From NCBI RefSeq assembly GCF_003666245.1, contig NZ_MJLZ01000036.1, forward strand, positions 1 to 47,918: 47,918 nt of DNA, written 5' to 3'. This document shows positions 1 to 7,654 of the stretch, piece after piece; positions within the stretch are counted from its first letter, which is position 1, and the number at the start of each line of letters is the position of its first letter. The notes under the pieces are model-generated. The model was not told the DNA's origin. It did not search any database and saw only the letters and a program-made list of their open reading frames with translations. The position numbers and the translations under genes were made by a program. Source of the stretch: Brenneria alni (GTDB lineage Bacteria > Pseudomonadota > Gammaproteobacteria > Enterobacterales > Enterobacteriaceae).

Positions 1-1
1 T

Positions 2-199
2 GAGCGATTTAATAAAACACTACGAACAGAAATACTTGACATGTATCTGTTCAGAACACTGTCAGAAGTCCGTGTGCTAACAGAAGACTGGCGCGCAGAA
101 TACAACGAAGAACGTCCGCATAGCTCACTGGGTGATATGCCACCCGTTATCTATGCGCGGCAAAAACTGGCCGGAGATCCTCATTGGCGGTGGTACTAA
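2..199 (+). pseudogene. IS3-family transposase, C-terminal fragment (cut by window edge)
   Basis: An open frame running in from the left window edge encodes the end of a DDE integrase-core transposase, with the IS3-family pattern ERFNKTLRTEIL followed by YNEERPHSSLG and a stop TAA at 197-199. The ERFN and YNxxRPHSSL signatures mark the last catalytic Glu region and the C-terminal tail of OrfB transposases. Seventeen bases past the stop the sequence reads GGAGGGACTACA and ends in CA at 215-216, a plausible right terminal repeat, since IS3 elements start with TG and end with CA. Whether the element is complete cannot be judged from this window. The assignment to IS3 is firm; the subgroup is not. 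Confidence 0.85.
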
Positions 200-235
200 A
201 AACCGGAGGGACTACATTTTACCTCATAAGGAATC

Positions 236-808
236 ATGATGAAGAAATTACTGACTACAACGGCACTGGCCGTCAGTCTCTGCGCTGGTGCTGCTTTTCC
301 GGCGTCTGCCGAAACTGTCGTGGGTACCGTCAAATTCTGGCAGTACATGCAGGCGGATGGCTGGAGATCAGCCGATGGCATGGACAATGACACGCTGAAC
401 AATACGCTCTACCAGGCCAGTGTCATTGGCAATTACCCCTGGACTAAACAATTTCTGCTGCGTCAGCGGGGAGGTGGAGCTTATTTTCTCGCCGATAAAA
501 AAACGCATACCGTGCGCAAGCTGAATCTGAAACCTGCCAGCGGTTATTACTCCGACCTGACATCGGTCTATCAGGGCGAAGACCAGGGGAAAGGGTGTTA
601 CTTCACTATCATCGACACCCAGTATCAGTTGGAGCTGGCTGACGAACCTCACAGCAACCAGGTACTTGCTGCATTCCCGGAAAACTGTGTCAACAAACAG
701 CAGCAGGCTGCCCTGGCGGCGAAGCGTTCTGCCTCAGAGCATAAACTGCAGCAGTGGGTAGCCCAACAGAGTCTGGCAGAGCTGTGCCGACGCACCGGCA
801 ACTGCTGA
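236..808 (+). CDS. Exported protein of unknown function
   Basis: This encodes 190 residues with a clear Sec signal peptide: basic start MMKKLL, hydrophobic core, and an Ala-Ser-Ala cleavage site near residue 25 before ETVVG. The mature part has three or more cysteines, which may form disulfides in the periplasm, and a Gln/Ala-rich C-terminal helix region. I recognise no domain. A ribosome binding site (AAGGAA) lies just upstream; the second ATG at 239 is an equally good start. The next gene starts 14 bases after the stop, so this is the first gene of a three-gene operon of small exported proteins, placed directly behind an IS3 remnant. The function is unknown. Confidence 0.8.
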   Translation: MMKKLLTTTALAVSLCAGAAFPASAETVVGTVKFWQYMQADGWRSADGMDNDTLNNTLYQASVIGNYPWTKQFLLRQRGGGAYFLADKKTHTVRKLNLKPASGYYSDLTSVYQGEDQGKGCYFTIIDTQYQLELADEPHSNQVLAAFPENCVNKQQQAALAAKRSASEHKLQQWVAQQSLAELCRRTGNC

Positions 809-822
809 AAGGAATCTGCACC

Positions 823-1275
823 ATGAAGAAATTGTATCCACCTCTGCTTGCCGTTCTGACAGTTATCGGTGCCATGGGAGTCTCTGGCTGCGACAGTAAG
901 GAAGATGCGGGTGTGAAAACGATAGCCAGGTTTAAGGACCTGACTCCGCCACCGTTCAGCAAGGTTGTGTCGCATAAATCCGATATTGCCCTGGAATGGG
1001 TAAAGAAGGATGCCTTCGGTACACCGCAATACATAGTGATGAAAACCCGCCAGTCGCCGGAAGGCTGTGAGTCAGGCAATTATTACTACATTGCTGACAT
1101 GCAGCAGAAAACGGTGCAGCCACTGATGGCAGCGCTGTGCCTTGCGGACAATATCACCCTGAGCTTCAGGATTGAAACCGACAGCTACACGGGTGAGAAA
1201 TCGGTGGTGTATTCACACGATGGTAAGGAAATGGGGAAACTCTATCTGCCGGTGAATCAGGAGAAAAATCCATGA
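823..1275 (+). CDS. Predicted lipoprotein of unknown function
   Basis: This encodes 150 residues from the ATG at 823. A longer frame opens upstream, but only this start has a ribosome binding site (GAAAGGAA) and yields a proper signal. The N-terminus MKKLYPPLLAVLTVIG is a lipoprotein signal ending in the lipobox V-S-G-C with the lipidated Cys at residue 23, followed by Asp-Ser, which in Enterobacteria would favour inner-membrane retention (+2 Asp rule). The remainder contains paired cysteines and alternating short beta-like segments. No family is recognised. Its stop overlaps the next start (ATGA at 1272-1275), so the two genes are probably translationally coupled. Confidence 0.8.
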   Translation: MKKLYPPLLAVLTVIGAMGVSGCDSKEDAGVKTIARFKDLTPPPFSKVVSHKSDIALEWVKKDAFGTPQYIVMKTRQSPEGCESGNYYYIADMQQKTVQPLMAALCLADNITLSFRIETDSYTGEKSVVYSHDGKEMGKLYLPVNQEKNP

Positions 1276-1721
1276 TGAAGCTGAAAGGCGTTATCTCAGC
1301 TTTCGCTCTGAGCCTCTGTCTATTGTCACCGGCTCAGGCCGAAGAACAGCGTTACATTAGTATCCGCAACACAGACATGGTCTGGGTGCCAGGTAATGTC
1401 TGCGTCTGGCAGTTTCGCCTGGACAACGGTGGAAGTGGCGAAGGGTTCGGGCCTCTGACACTCTCCCTGCGTCTGAAAGATAAAGGGGGGAACACGCTGG
1501 CGATGGGGAATATGACGGTGGCTGCATTTGGCGACAGCGATGCCACCCGCTCTCAGGAAGCCTCGCTGGAGAACGAATGCGTGGAAAACGTCAGCTCCGT
1601 CGAAATCATGAAGGCAACAGAAGAGCGTAATGGTTACCAGATTGACCTCCCACTGTCCGTTTTCGACCCGCAGTACTACCGACCGTTACAAGTCATGGTT
1701 GTCGGTGGTAAGGCATCTTAG
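1272..1721 (+). CDS. Exported protein of unknown function
   Basis: This encodes 149 residues with a signal peptide ending at Ala-Gln-Ala (about residue 23) before EEQRY. The mature protein has alternating polar and hydrophobic residues and two cysteines, consistent with a small periplasmic beta-rich domain; I recognise no family. It starts within the stop codon of the preceding lipoprotein gene and is followed at 1745 by a strong intrinsic terminator. The trio 236-1721 is therefore a closed operon of two secreted proteins and one lipoprotein, which may act together in the cell envelope (inference from linkage only). Confidence 0.8.
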   Translation: MMKLKGVISAFALSLCLLSPAQAEEQRYISIRNTDMVWVPGNVCVWQFRLDNGGSGEGFGPLTLSLRLKDKGGNTLAMGNMTVAAFGDSDATRSQEASLENECVENVSSVEIMKATEERNGYQIDLPLSVFDPQYYRPLQVMVVGGKAS

Positions 1722-1744
1722 CCGATTCGTTATCCGTTTGATTC

Positions 1745-1777
1745 AGCCCCTGTCGCTTATGACACAGGGGCTTTTTG
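1745..1777 (+). terminator. Intrinsic terminator after the exported-protein operon
   Basis: A perfect 9-bp stem, AGCCCCTGT at 1745-1753 and ACAGGGGCT at 1764-1772, is followed by a T-run. It closes the three-gene operon that ends at 1721. Confidence 0.85.
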
Positions 1778-1792
1778 TTTTAAGGAGACTAT

Positions 1793-2023
1793 ATGACTGA
1801 ACTCACTGAATTGCCTGATGGACCGTTTACGCGCCAGCAAGCAGAGGCGGTTGCGTCTCAATATTCCAACGTTGCTATAGAGGATGACCAGGGGACACAT
1901 TTCCATCTGGTTATCTGTCATGAGTGTTGCATGGTATGGCGAGCCTAGAGCTTTGAGCAGGATGCCGGTTACTGGCTGAACAGGTATATCGCTCGTTATG
2001 GCATCCGCAAATTCCCTGCATAA
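1793..2023 (+). pseudogene. DUF905-family gene interrupted by an amber codon
   Basis: Read in one frame from the ATG at 1793 to the TAA at 2021-2023, this matches the DUF905 proteins found in CP4-type cryptic prophages, with the segments [26 protein letters not shown] and, near the end, DAGYWLNRYIARYGIRK. An in-frame TAG lies at 1946-1948, directly after MVWRA, where I recall the family having tryptophan; one base change from TGG would explain it. Both halves otherwise keep the frame and the family sequence. The first half alone would give a 51-residue peptide. A ribosome binding site (AAGGAGA) is intact. The family identity comes from memory of its sequence; the internal stop is seen directly. 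Confidence 0.75.
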
Positions 2024-2057
2024 CCACCGCCAGCGCATCACCGTTATAAACAAAGTC

Positions 2058-2090
2058 AGGCCACACCTCCCTCGGGAAGTGTGGCCTTTT
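2058..2090 (+). terminator. Intrinsic terminator after the DUF905 locus
   Basis: A 9-bp stem, AGGCCACAC at 2058-2066 and GTGTGGCCT at 2079-2087, with a 12-base loop, is followed by a T-rich tract. It separates the broken DUF905 gene from the DUF932 gene. Confidence 0.8.
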
Positions 2091-2121
2091 GTATTTTTAC
2101 CCACTGCATAAGGAGTTATCC

Positions 2122-2943
2122 ATGCGATTAGCCAGCCGCTTTGGCCGTATAAACCAGATACGCCGTGACCGACCTCTGACCCACGAAGAGCTGATGAGCC
2201 ATGTCCCCAGCGTGTTCGGGAGCGACAAGCATGAATCTCGTTCAGACCGTTATACCTACATCCCGACCATCACCATCCTTGAGAGCCTGCAGCGTGAAGG
2301 CTTTGATCCGTTCTTTGCCTGCCAGACAAAAGTTCGCGACCAGAGCAAGCGGGAGCACACCAAACACATGCTTCGCCTGCGTCGCGCCGGTCAACTGACC
2401 GGCCATCAGGTGCCGGAAATCATTCTACTTAACAGCCATGACGGCTCCTCGAGTTACCAGATGTTACCGGGGGTGTTTCGTGGCGTCTGTACCAATGGTC
2501 TGGTCTGTGGTCAGTCATTTGGCGAAGTGCGGGTGCCGCATAAGGGTAATGTTGTCGAAAAGGTGATTGAGGGGGCTTACGCAGTACTCGGGGTGTTTGA
2601 CCGGGTAGAGGAGAGGCGCGATGCAATGCAGTCACTGGCGTTGCCAGCTCCGGCTCGTCACGCGCTTGCGAATGCCGCACTGAAGTATCGCTTTGGTGAG
2701 GACCACCAGCCGGTCACGGTATCGCAGTTGCTGACCCCACGTCGCCGGGAGGACTACAGCGATGACCTGTGGACCGTCTACCAGCGCGTGCAGGAGAACC
2801 TGATGAAAGGAGGTCTGTCAGGGCGAACTGCTCAGGGGAAAAGCAGCCGCACCCGTGCTGTTACCGGCATCGATGGCGATGTGAAGCTCAATCGCGCCTT
2901 GTGGGTTATGGCAGAAAACATGCTCGAGTTTTTCGGGCGCTAA
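2122..2943 (+). CDS. DUF932-family protein (YafZ/YfjQ-like)
   Basis: This encodes 273 residues from the ATG at 2122, chosen over an upstream in-frame ATG because it has the ribosome binding site AAGGAG and because E. coli YafZ and YfjQ are, as I recall, also 273 residues. Recognisable family segments are RSDRYTYIPT, FACQTKVRDQSKREHTKHM, HDGSSSYQM and GVFRGVCTNGLVCG. DUF932 proteins occur on cryptic prophages, plasmids and conjugative elements; their biochemical role is unsettled. The gene is followed by the antirestriction gene, the usual order in CP4-type elements. Confidence 0.88.
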   Translation: MRLASRFGRINQIRRDRPLTHEELMSHVPSVFGSDKHESRSDRYTYIPTITILESLQREGFDPFFACQTKVRDQSKREHTKHMLRLRRAGQLTGHQVPEIILLNSHDGSSSYQMLPGVFRGVCTNGLVCGQSFGEVRVPHKGNVVEKVIEGAYAVLGVFDRVEERRDAMQSLALPAPARHALANAALKYRFGEDHQPVTVSQLLTPRRREDYSDDLWTVYQRVQENLMKGGLSGRTAQGKSSRTRAVTGIDGDVKLNRALWVMAENMLEFFGR

Positions 2944-2973
2944 GCAACCGTTCCGGCATAAGGAGATAGTTTA

Positions 2974-3417
2974 ATGAATACACAACACTTTCAGTTCGCT
3001 GAGCAGACCGCAATTTCGGCCTCAATGGTCCCTGACGAGTTACGCGTCGGCTTCTGGCCGCAGCACTTTGGCTCCATCCCACAATCGATAATCCTTGAGT
3101 CCCAAATCTTTGCCTGGATGGATCGACTGTGTACCGATTACCACGGTGGCATCTGGAACTTTTCGACGCTCAGTAACGGTGGCGCTTTTATGGCTCCTGA
3201 GTCAGAGCACGATGAAAAGTGGACATTGTTCAACAGCATGAACGGCAATGGCGCGGAACTTACTTGCGAAGCTGCAGGGATAGTCGCTTGTTTGATGGCA
3301 TACAGCCACTATGCCTGTCGTACCGAATGTGACGCGATGACTGAGCACTATTATCGCTTACGAGACTTCGCGTTGAACCATCCAGAGTGCAGCGCCATTA
3401 TGCATCTAATCGACTGA
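2974..3417 (+). CDS. KlcA/ArdB-type antirestriction protein
   Basis: This encodes 147 residues resembling YafX, YfjX and plasmid KlcA/ArdB. Family segments are LRVGFWPQHFGSIPQ, ESQIFAWMDRLC, YHGGIWNFSTLSNGGAFM and ACLMAYSH. ArdB-type proteins protect incoming DNA against type I restriction in vivo by a mechanism that does not mimic DNA directly. It lies 30 bases after the DUF932 gene and 12 bases before the RadC-like gene, with its own ribosome binding site (AAGGAGA), as in CP4-6, CP4-44 and CP4-57. Confidence 0.88.
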   Translation: MNTQHFQFAEQTAISASMVPDELRVGFWPQHFGSIPQSIILESQIFAWMDRLCTDYHGGIWNFSTLSNGGAFMAPESEHDEKWTLFNSMNGNGAELTCEAAGIVACLMAYSHYACRTECDAMTEHYYRLRDFALNHPECSAIMHLID

Positions 3418-3429
3418 GGAAACCCGAGC

Positions 3430-3972
3430 ATGAGTACCGCATTATCCCCGGTGAGATCGCAGCCTGAACACTTTCCGCTGACGGTTGTGGCCCAGCATGG
3501 TTGCATGCTCCCCGCAACATCCGGATTAACCCCCTATGCCCAACGGACCATTCGCCGAGCTATCAACCTGCTGGATAAATATCTGCGCCAGCCCGGCATA
3601 TCTTTTACCTCAAGTACTGCGGCCCGTGACTGGCTTCGGCTACAGCTGGCCAGACAGGAGCGGGAAGTGTTTATGGTGCTCTATCTCGATAATCAGCATC
3701 GTTTACTGGAGAGCGAAACACTGTTTGCCGGTTCGGTTAACCATGTCCAGATCCATCCCCGTGAGGTGGTGAAGTCAGCGCTTCGCTTCAATGCTGCGGC
3801 TGTCGTGCTGGCGCATAACCATCCATCAGGTGACCCGGAGCCCAGCCAATGCGATCGCAACATTACCGGTAGGCTTAAAGAAGCCCTGGCACTGGTTGAT
3901 GTGAACACGCTCGATCATCTGGTTATCGGATCAGATGGCATTGTGTCGTTTGCTGAGCGAGGCTGGATATGA
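3430..3972 (+). CDS. RadC-like JAMM/MPN+ domain protein (YeeS/YkfG/YfjY-like)
   Basis: This encodes 180 residues. The JAMM metal-binding signature is complete: a Glu in the REVF segment near residue 79, His129-x-His131, and Asp135 within LAHNHPSGDPEPS. These short RadC-like proteins lack the N-terminal helix-hairpin-helix part of full-length RadC. Despite the name, a role in DNA repair is not established, and metalloprotease-like activity is only inferred from the fold. It sits between the antirestriction and antitoxin genes. The DUF987 gene (yeeT/ykfH), which in E. coli separates this gene from the antitoxin, is missing: only 10 bases lie between the stop and the next ATG. Confidence 0.88.
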   Translation: MSTALSPVRSQPEHFPLTVVAQHGCMLPATSGLTPYAQRTIRRAINLLDKYLRQPGISFTSSTAARDWLRLQLARQEREVFMVLYLDNQHRLLESETLFAGSVNHVQIHPREVVKSALRFNAAAVVLAHNHPSGDPEPSQCDRNITGRLKEALALVDVNTLDHLVIGSDGIVSFAERGWI

Positions 3973-3982
3973 GGGTACTTCA

Positions 3983-4324
3983 ATGAAATCTACTGACTCA
4001 GAGAACGATTTATTTCTCAAGTGGGGTCTGAATCGTAATGTGACACCTTGCTTTGGCGCTCGTCTGGTACAGGAGGGAAACCGACTTCACTATCTGGCTG
4101 ACCGGGCCAGCATTACCGGTGCATTCAGTAACGCAGAATCTTTGAAGTTGGATGAAGTATTCCCACGTTTTATCAGCCAGATAGAATCGATGTTGACCAC
4201 TGGTGAAATGAATCCTCGCCATGCCCACTGCGTCACCCTATACCACAACGGTTTCACCTGCGAAGCCGATACACTTGGCAGTTGCGGCTACGTATACATC
4301 GCCGTTTATCCCACTCAACTTTAA
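3983..4324 (+). CDS. cbeA: Type IV antitoxin CbeA (YeeU family)
   Basis: This encodes 113 residues from the ATG at 3983; an upstream in-frame ATG at 3935 overlaps the RadC-like gene and has no ribosome site. The protein shows the YeeU/YafW/YfjZ signature: [51 protein letters not shown] and YVYIAVYPT. In E. coli CbeA counteracts its toxin not by binding it but by promoting bundling of MreB and FtsZ filaments. It is followed after 20 bases by cbtA, the canonical order for this toxin-antitoxin type. Confidence 0.92.
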   Translation: MKSTDSENDLFLKWGLNRNVTPCFGARLVQEGNRLHYLADRASITGAFSNAESLKLDEVFPRFISQIESMLTTGEMNPRHAHCVTLYHNGFTCEADTLGSCGYVYIAVYPTQL

Positions 4325-4344
4325 CTAACTCCGCAAGAGCAAAC

Positions 4345-4686
4345 ATGAAAACTCTACCTGCTACAATTTCGCGGGCGGCGAAGCCCTGTCTGTCGCCCGT
4401 TGCAGTCTGGCAAATGTTACTGACACGCCTACTAGAGCAGCACTATGGCCTGACACTGAACGACACGCCGTTCAGTGATGAAACAGTTATTAAGGAACAT
4501 ATTGATGCCGAGATTACCCTGGCGGATGCAGTCAACTTCTTGGTGGATAAGTACGGACTGGTTCGTATCGATCGCAGGGGGTTTAACTGGCAGGAACAAT
4601 CGCCTTATCTTCGGGCTGTAGATATTCTGCGAGCACGACAAGCAACTGGCTTGCTGCGACGGAGCCGTAATAATGCTGTATCGTGA
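4345..4686 (+). CDS. cbtA: Type IV toxin CbtA (YeeV/YkfI family)
   Basis: This encodes 113 residues, the same length as I recall for YkfI. Family segments are [66 protein letters not shown] and [16 protein letters not shown]. CbtA inhibits polymerisation of MreB and FtsZ and so blocks elongation and division. It reads as intact. It is the last gene of the island; only about 160 bases separate it from the tRNA 3' end. Confidence 0.92.
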   Translation: MKTLPATISRAAKPCLSPVAVWQMLLTRLLEQHYGLTLNDTPFSDETVIKEHIDAEITLADAVNFLVDKYGLVRIDRRGFNWQEQSPYLRAVDILRARQATGLLRRSRNNAVS

Positions 4687-4766
4687 ATATTACGGACGGT
4701 ATTACTGGCTTTTATCACTATCGGGGAATGCTGGCAGCGAGATGAAGAGGGCAGGGAGGCAATTCC

Positions 4767-4789
4767 TTACCTGACCCATTACCTGACCC
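4767..4789. repeat. Tandem 11-bp direct repeat next to the tRNA-Ile2 3' end
   Basis: Two copies of TTACCTGACCC lie at 4767-4777 and 4779-4789, one base apart and framed on both sides by ATTCC. The position, between the last island gene and the tRNA 3' end, is where arm-type or accessory sites of a tRNA-targeting integrase could sit. That role is inference; the repeat itself is exact. Confidence 0.7.
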
Positions 4790-4807
4790 GATTCCAATAA
4801 AACGAAA

Positions 4808-4839
4808 AAGGAGTCAGACGATTTCTCATCTAACTCCTT
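4808..4839 (-). terminator. Intrinsic terminator of tRNA-Ile2
   Basis: Read on the minus strand directly behind the tRNA, AAGGAGT (4839-4833) pairs with ACTCCTT (4814-4808). The stem extends inward through a mismatch by three more pairs, and a T-rich tract follows (TTTTTCGTTTT). Its intactness shows that the tRNA unit was not truncated at its 3' side. Confidence 0.75.
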
Positions 4840-4847
4840 GTTTTGTT

Positions 4848-4923
4848 TGGTGGCCCCTACTGGACTTGAACCAGTGACCAATCGATTATGAGTCGACTGC
4901 TCTAACCACTGAGCTAAGGGGCC
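4848..4923 (-). tRNA. ileX: tRNA-Ile2 (anticodon CAU, lysidine type)
   Basis: A 76-base cloverleaf with encoded CCA: acceptor GGCCCCT pairs with AGGGGCC, the D-arm is TAGCTCAGTGGTTAGAGC, the anticodon loop is CTCATAA with anticodon CAU, and the T-arm is TGGTTCAAGTCCA. The CAU anticodon could denote Met or lysidine-modified Ile. The neighbourhood (next to mug and rpoD) is that of E. coli ileX, which decodes AUA. The tRNA 3' end faces the CP4-type island, which fits use as an integration site. Confidence 0.93.
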
Positions 4924-4935
4924 GGACGGGCGACG

Positions 4936-4941
4936 ATTATA
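4936..4941 (-). promoter_or_regulatory. Probable -10 element of the tRNA-Ile2 promoter
   Basis: On the minus strand a consensus TATAAT lies 12 bases upstream of the tRNA 5' end and is followed by a GC-rich stretch (CGTCGCCCG), typical of stringently controlled stable-RNA promoters. The -35 region is poor. Confidence 0.55.
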
Positions 4942-5064
4942 CGGTAATGTGCAGGGGAAGGTCTATAGTTGTTCAGCCGGGTGGCTGTTTTCTATGCAAG
5001 ATAGCTTATTGTTATTATTGTTAGATTTTACGATAACAGCGAAAACATGGCGTAAAGGGGAAGT

Positions 5065-5568
5065 ATGATCACGGATATTCTGGCAACAAGCCTCCAGGTT
5101 GTTTTCTGTGGAATCAATCCAGGATTATCGACGGCTCATCATGGTTACCATTTTGCGAACCCCAGTAACCGTTTCTGGAAGGTGATTCATCAGGCCGGAT
5201 TTACCGAGCGGTTACTTACGCCTCAGGAGGAAGAGCACCTGCTGGATACCGGATGCGGGATCACCATGCTGGTAGATCGGCCAACGGTTGAGGCAACCGA
5301 ACTGGCGCGCAATGAACTCTTGCAGGGGGGAGAAGTCATTATTGAAAAAATGAGGCGTTACCAGCCGCAAGCCCTAGCCGTGCTGGGGAAGCAGGCGTTT
5401 AGCCAGGCATTTGGCGTTAATAAGGTGACCTGGGGACATCAGGCGTTGACGATTGGAGGGACTCAGGTCTGGGTACTTCCTAATCCCAGCGGTCTGAACC
5501 GCGCAACGCTGGAATCGCTGGTATCGTCTTATCAGGCGCTTTATCAGGCACTACACCAAAGCCGGTAA
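5065..5568 (+). CDS. mug: G/U mismatch-specific DNA glycosylase Mug
   Basis: This encodes 167 residues (about 168 in E. coli). Mug removes uracil, ethenocytosine and, weakly, thymine from mismatches in double-stranded DNA as the first step of base-excision repair. The catalytic motif GINPG occurs near residue 18 and the second conserved motif NPSGLNR near residue 143, together with [17 protein letters not shown] and [10 protein letters not shown]. The ribosome binding site AAAGGGGAAG precedes the ATG. It is convergent with rpoD, sharing a bidirectional terminator. Confidence 0.95.
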   Translation: MITDILATSLQVVFCGINPGLSTAHHGYHFANPSNRFWKVIHQAGFTERLLTPQEEEHLLDTGCGITMLVDRPTVEATELARNELLQGGEVIIEKMRRYQPQALAVLGKQAFSQAFGVNKVTWGHQALTIGGTQVWVLPNPSGLNRATLESLVSSYQALYQALHQSR

Positions 5569-5610
5569 AAATGCCGCTTGCGATGGTCTTACAGGGATGT
5601 GGCAAATGAA

Positions 5611-5638
5611 AAATAACCCCGGCGAGCCGGGGTTATTT
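5611..5638. terminator. Bidirectional intrinsic terminator between mug and rpoD
   Basis: A near-perfect palindrome: AAATAACCCCGGC at 5611-5623 and GCCGGGGTTATTT at 5626-5638 around a GA loop. It has A-runs and T-runs on its two sides, so it serves mug on the plus strand and rpoD on the minus strand. Confidence 0.88.
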
Positions 5639-5662
5639 CAAAGTAATCATCACGCAGGATGA

Positions 5663-7501
5663 TTAATCATCCAGGAAGCTGCGCAGTACTTCTGAGCGGC
5701 TTGGGTGACGCAGTTTACGCAACGCTTTCGCCTCAATCTGACGAATACGTTCACGGGTAACATCAAACTGCTTACCGACTTCTTCCAACGTATGGTCGGT
5801 ATTCATGTCGATACCGAAGCGCATACGCAGCACTTTCGCTTCACGCGCCGTCAACCCGGCTAACACATCATGTGTGGCAGAACGCAGGCTTTCCGATGTT
5901 GCGGAATCCAGCGGCAGTTCCAAAGTCGTGTCTTCGATAAAGTCACCCAGATGTGAATCTTCATCATCGCCGATCGGGGTTTCCATCGAAATCGGCTCTT
6001 TGGCGATCTTCAGCACCTTACGGATTTTGTCTTCCGGCATCAACATGCGTTCAGCCAGTTCTTCCGGCGTTGGCTCACGACCCATTTCCTGTAGCATCTG
6101 GCGTGAAATACGGTTGAGTTTGTTGATGGTCTCAATCATATGCACCGGAATACGGATGGTGCGAGCCTGATCGGCTATGGAACGGGTAATGGCCTGACGG
6201 ATCCACCAGGTTGCATAAGTGGAGAACTTATAGCCGCGGCGATATTCAAATTTATCTACGGCTTTCATCAGACCAATGTTTCCTTCCTGAATCAGGTCAA
6301 GGAACTGCAAGCCACGGTTGGTGTATTTCTTGGCGATAGAAATAACCAGACGTAAGTTAGCTTCAACCATCTCTTTTTTGGCGCGGCGGGCTTTCGCTTC
6401 GCCAATCGACATACGACGGTTGATATCTTTAACCTGCTCAATGGTTAAACCGGTTTCTTCTTCGATCTGATGCAATTTCTGCAGGCTGCGCTTAACGTCG
6501 TCTGCGACGTCGTGCAGTTTTTCAGACCACGGCTTGGCCATTGCAACTGCGGCGTTAAACCAGGAATCATTGGTTTCGTTACTAGAGAACAGTGAGACGA
6601 AGTTTTTCTTCGGCATTTTGCACTGTTCAACACACAGCTTCATGATCAGACGTTCCTGAGTACGCACACGATCCATCATTGAACGCATACTGTTGACCAG
6701 GAAATCAAACTGTTTAGGCACTAAGCGGAATTGCTTGAAGACGTCAGACAGATTCAGAATTTCTTGTGCTGATTTCGCATGACTACGACCGTGAGTCTTG
6801 ATGACCTGACGTGTCGTTTCATATTGCTCACGCAATTCAGTAAATTTCTGACGGGCCAGCTCAGGATCGATGCTGTTATCATCATCGCTGTCGTCATCGT
6901 CGTCTTCTTCTTCCTCGTCATCATCCATTTCTTCGCTGGAAAGCTCAGAGCCAACGTGAGTTGCCGTTGGCGCAATGTCTTCTTCCGCATTAGGATCGAC
7001 AAATCCGGTAATCAGATCGGATAAGCGGCTTTCACCCGCTTCAACACGATCGTATTGTTCCAGCAGATAAGTAATCGCTTCTGGATACTCTGCAACAGAA
7101 CATTGAACTTGATTGATACCGTCTTCAATACGTTTGGCAATATCGATCTCGCCTTCGCGTGTCAGCAATTCAACGGTACCCATTTCACGCATGTACATAC
7201 GAACCGGATCGGTTGTACGACCAATTTCCGATTCAACGCTGGATAACACTTGAGCAGCAGCCTCTGCCGCGTCTTCATCTGCGTCATTGGTGTTTTCTGC
7301 TAGCAACAGATCATCCGCATCTGGTGCTTCTTCCATCACCTGGATGCCCATGTCATTAATCATCTGGATGATGTCTTCGATCTGGTCGGAGTCGATGATA
7401 TCTTCCGGCAGATGGTCATTGACCTCAGCATAGGTCAGGTAGCCTTGCTCCTTACCACGGGTGACAAGTAGCTTTAGCTGTGACTGCGGGTTTTGCTCCA
7501 T
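5663..7501 (-). CDS. rpoD: RNA polymerase primary sigma factor RpoD (sigma-70)
   Basis: This encodes 612 residues (613 in E. coli). It directs RNA polymerase core to housekeeping promoters. Region 1.1 is at the N-terminus ([22 protein letters not shown]), followed by region 1.2 ([11 protein letters not shown]), a non-conserved region with a long acidic run of Asp and Glu near residues 190-210, region 2 ([35 protein letters not shown]), region 3 ([14 protein letters not shown]) and region 4.2 with the helix-turn-helix ([20 protein letters not shown]). It is the third gene of the macromolecular synthesis operon rpsU-dnaG-rpoD. The 153-base gap to dnaG holds a GCAGGG/CCCTGC hairpin (7611-7627), a possible processing element. 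Confidence 0.98.
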   Translation of the reverse strand: MEQNPQSQLKLLVTRGKEQGYLTYAEVNDHLPEDIIDSDQIEDIIQMINDMGIQVMEEAPDADDLLLAENTNDADEDAAEAAAQVLSSVESEIGRTTDPVRMYMREMGTVELLTREGEIDIAKRIEDGINQVQCSVAEYPEAITYLLEQYDRVEAGESRLSDLITGFVDPNAEEDIAPTATHVGSELSSEEMDDDEEEEDDDDDSDDDNSIDPELARQKFTELREQYETTRQVIKTHGRSHAKSAQEILNLSDVFKQFRLVPKQFDFLVNSMRSMMDRVRTQERLIMKLCVEQCKMPKKNFVSLFSSNETNDSWFNAAVAMAKPWSEKLHDVADDVKRSLQKLHQIEEETGLTIEQVKDINRRMSIGEAKARRAKKEMVEANLRLVISIAKKYTNRGLQFLDLIQEGNIGLMKAVDKFEYRRGYKFSTYATWWIRQAITRSIADQARTIRIPVHMIETINKLNRISRQMLQEMGREPTPEELAERMLMPEDKIRKVLKIAKEPISMETPIGDDEDSHLGDFIEDTTLELPLDSATSESLRSATHDVLAGLTAREAKVLRMRFGIDMNTDHTLEEVGKQFDVTRERIRQIEAKALRKLRHPSRSEVLRSFLDD

Positions 7502-7654
7502 AAGACGGTATCCACACTTCAGAGTATTTGGGTTGGTGTCGGTCGGCGTAGTTCGCCAACAATAGCATTAGGGTATTTTTCTTATCGCCGCGGCCCCTGT
7601 AGCGGCTTTTGCAGGGCTCGACCCTGCTATTTATCGGCAATTAAGCCTCAGTAA

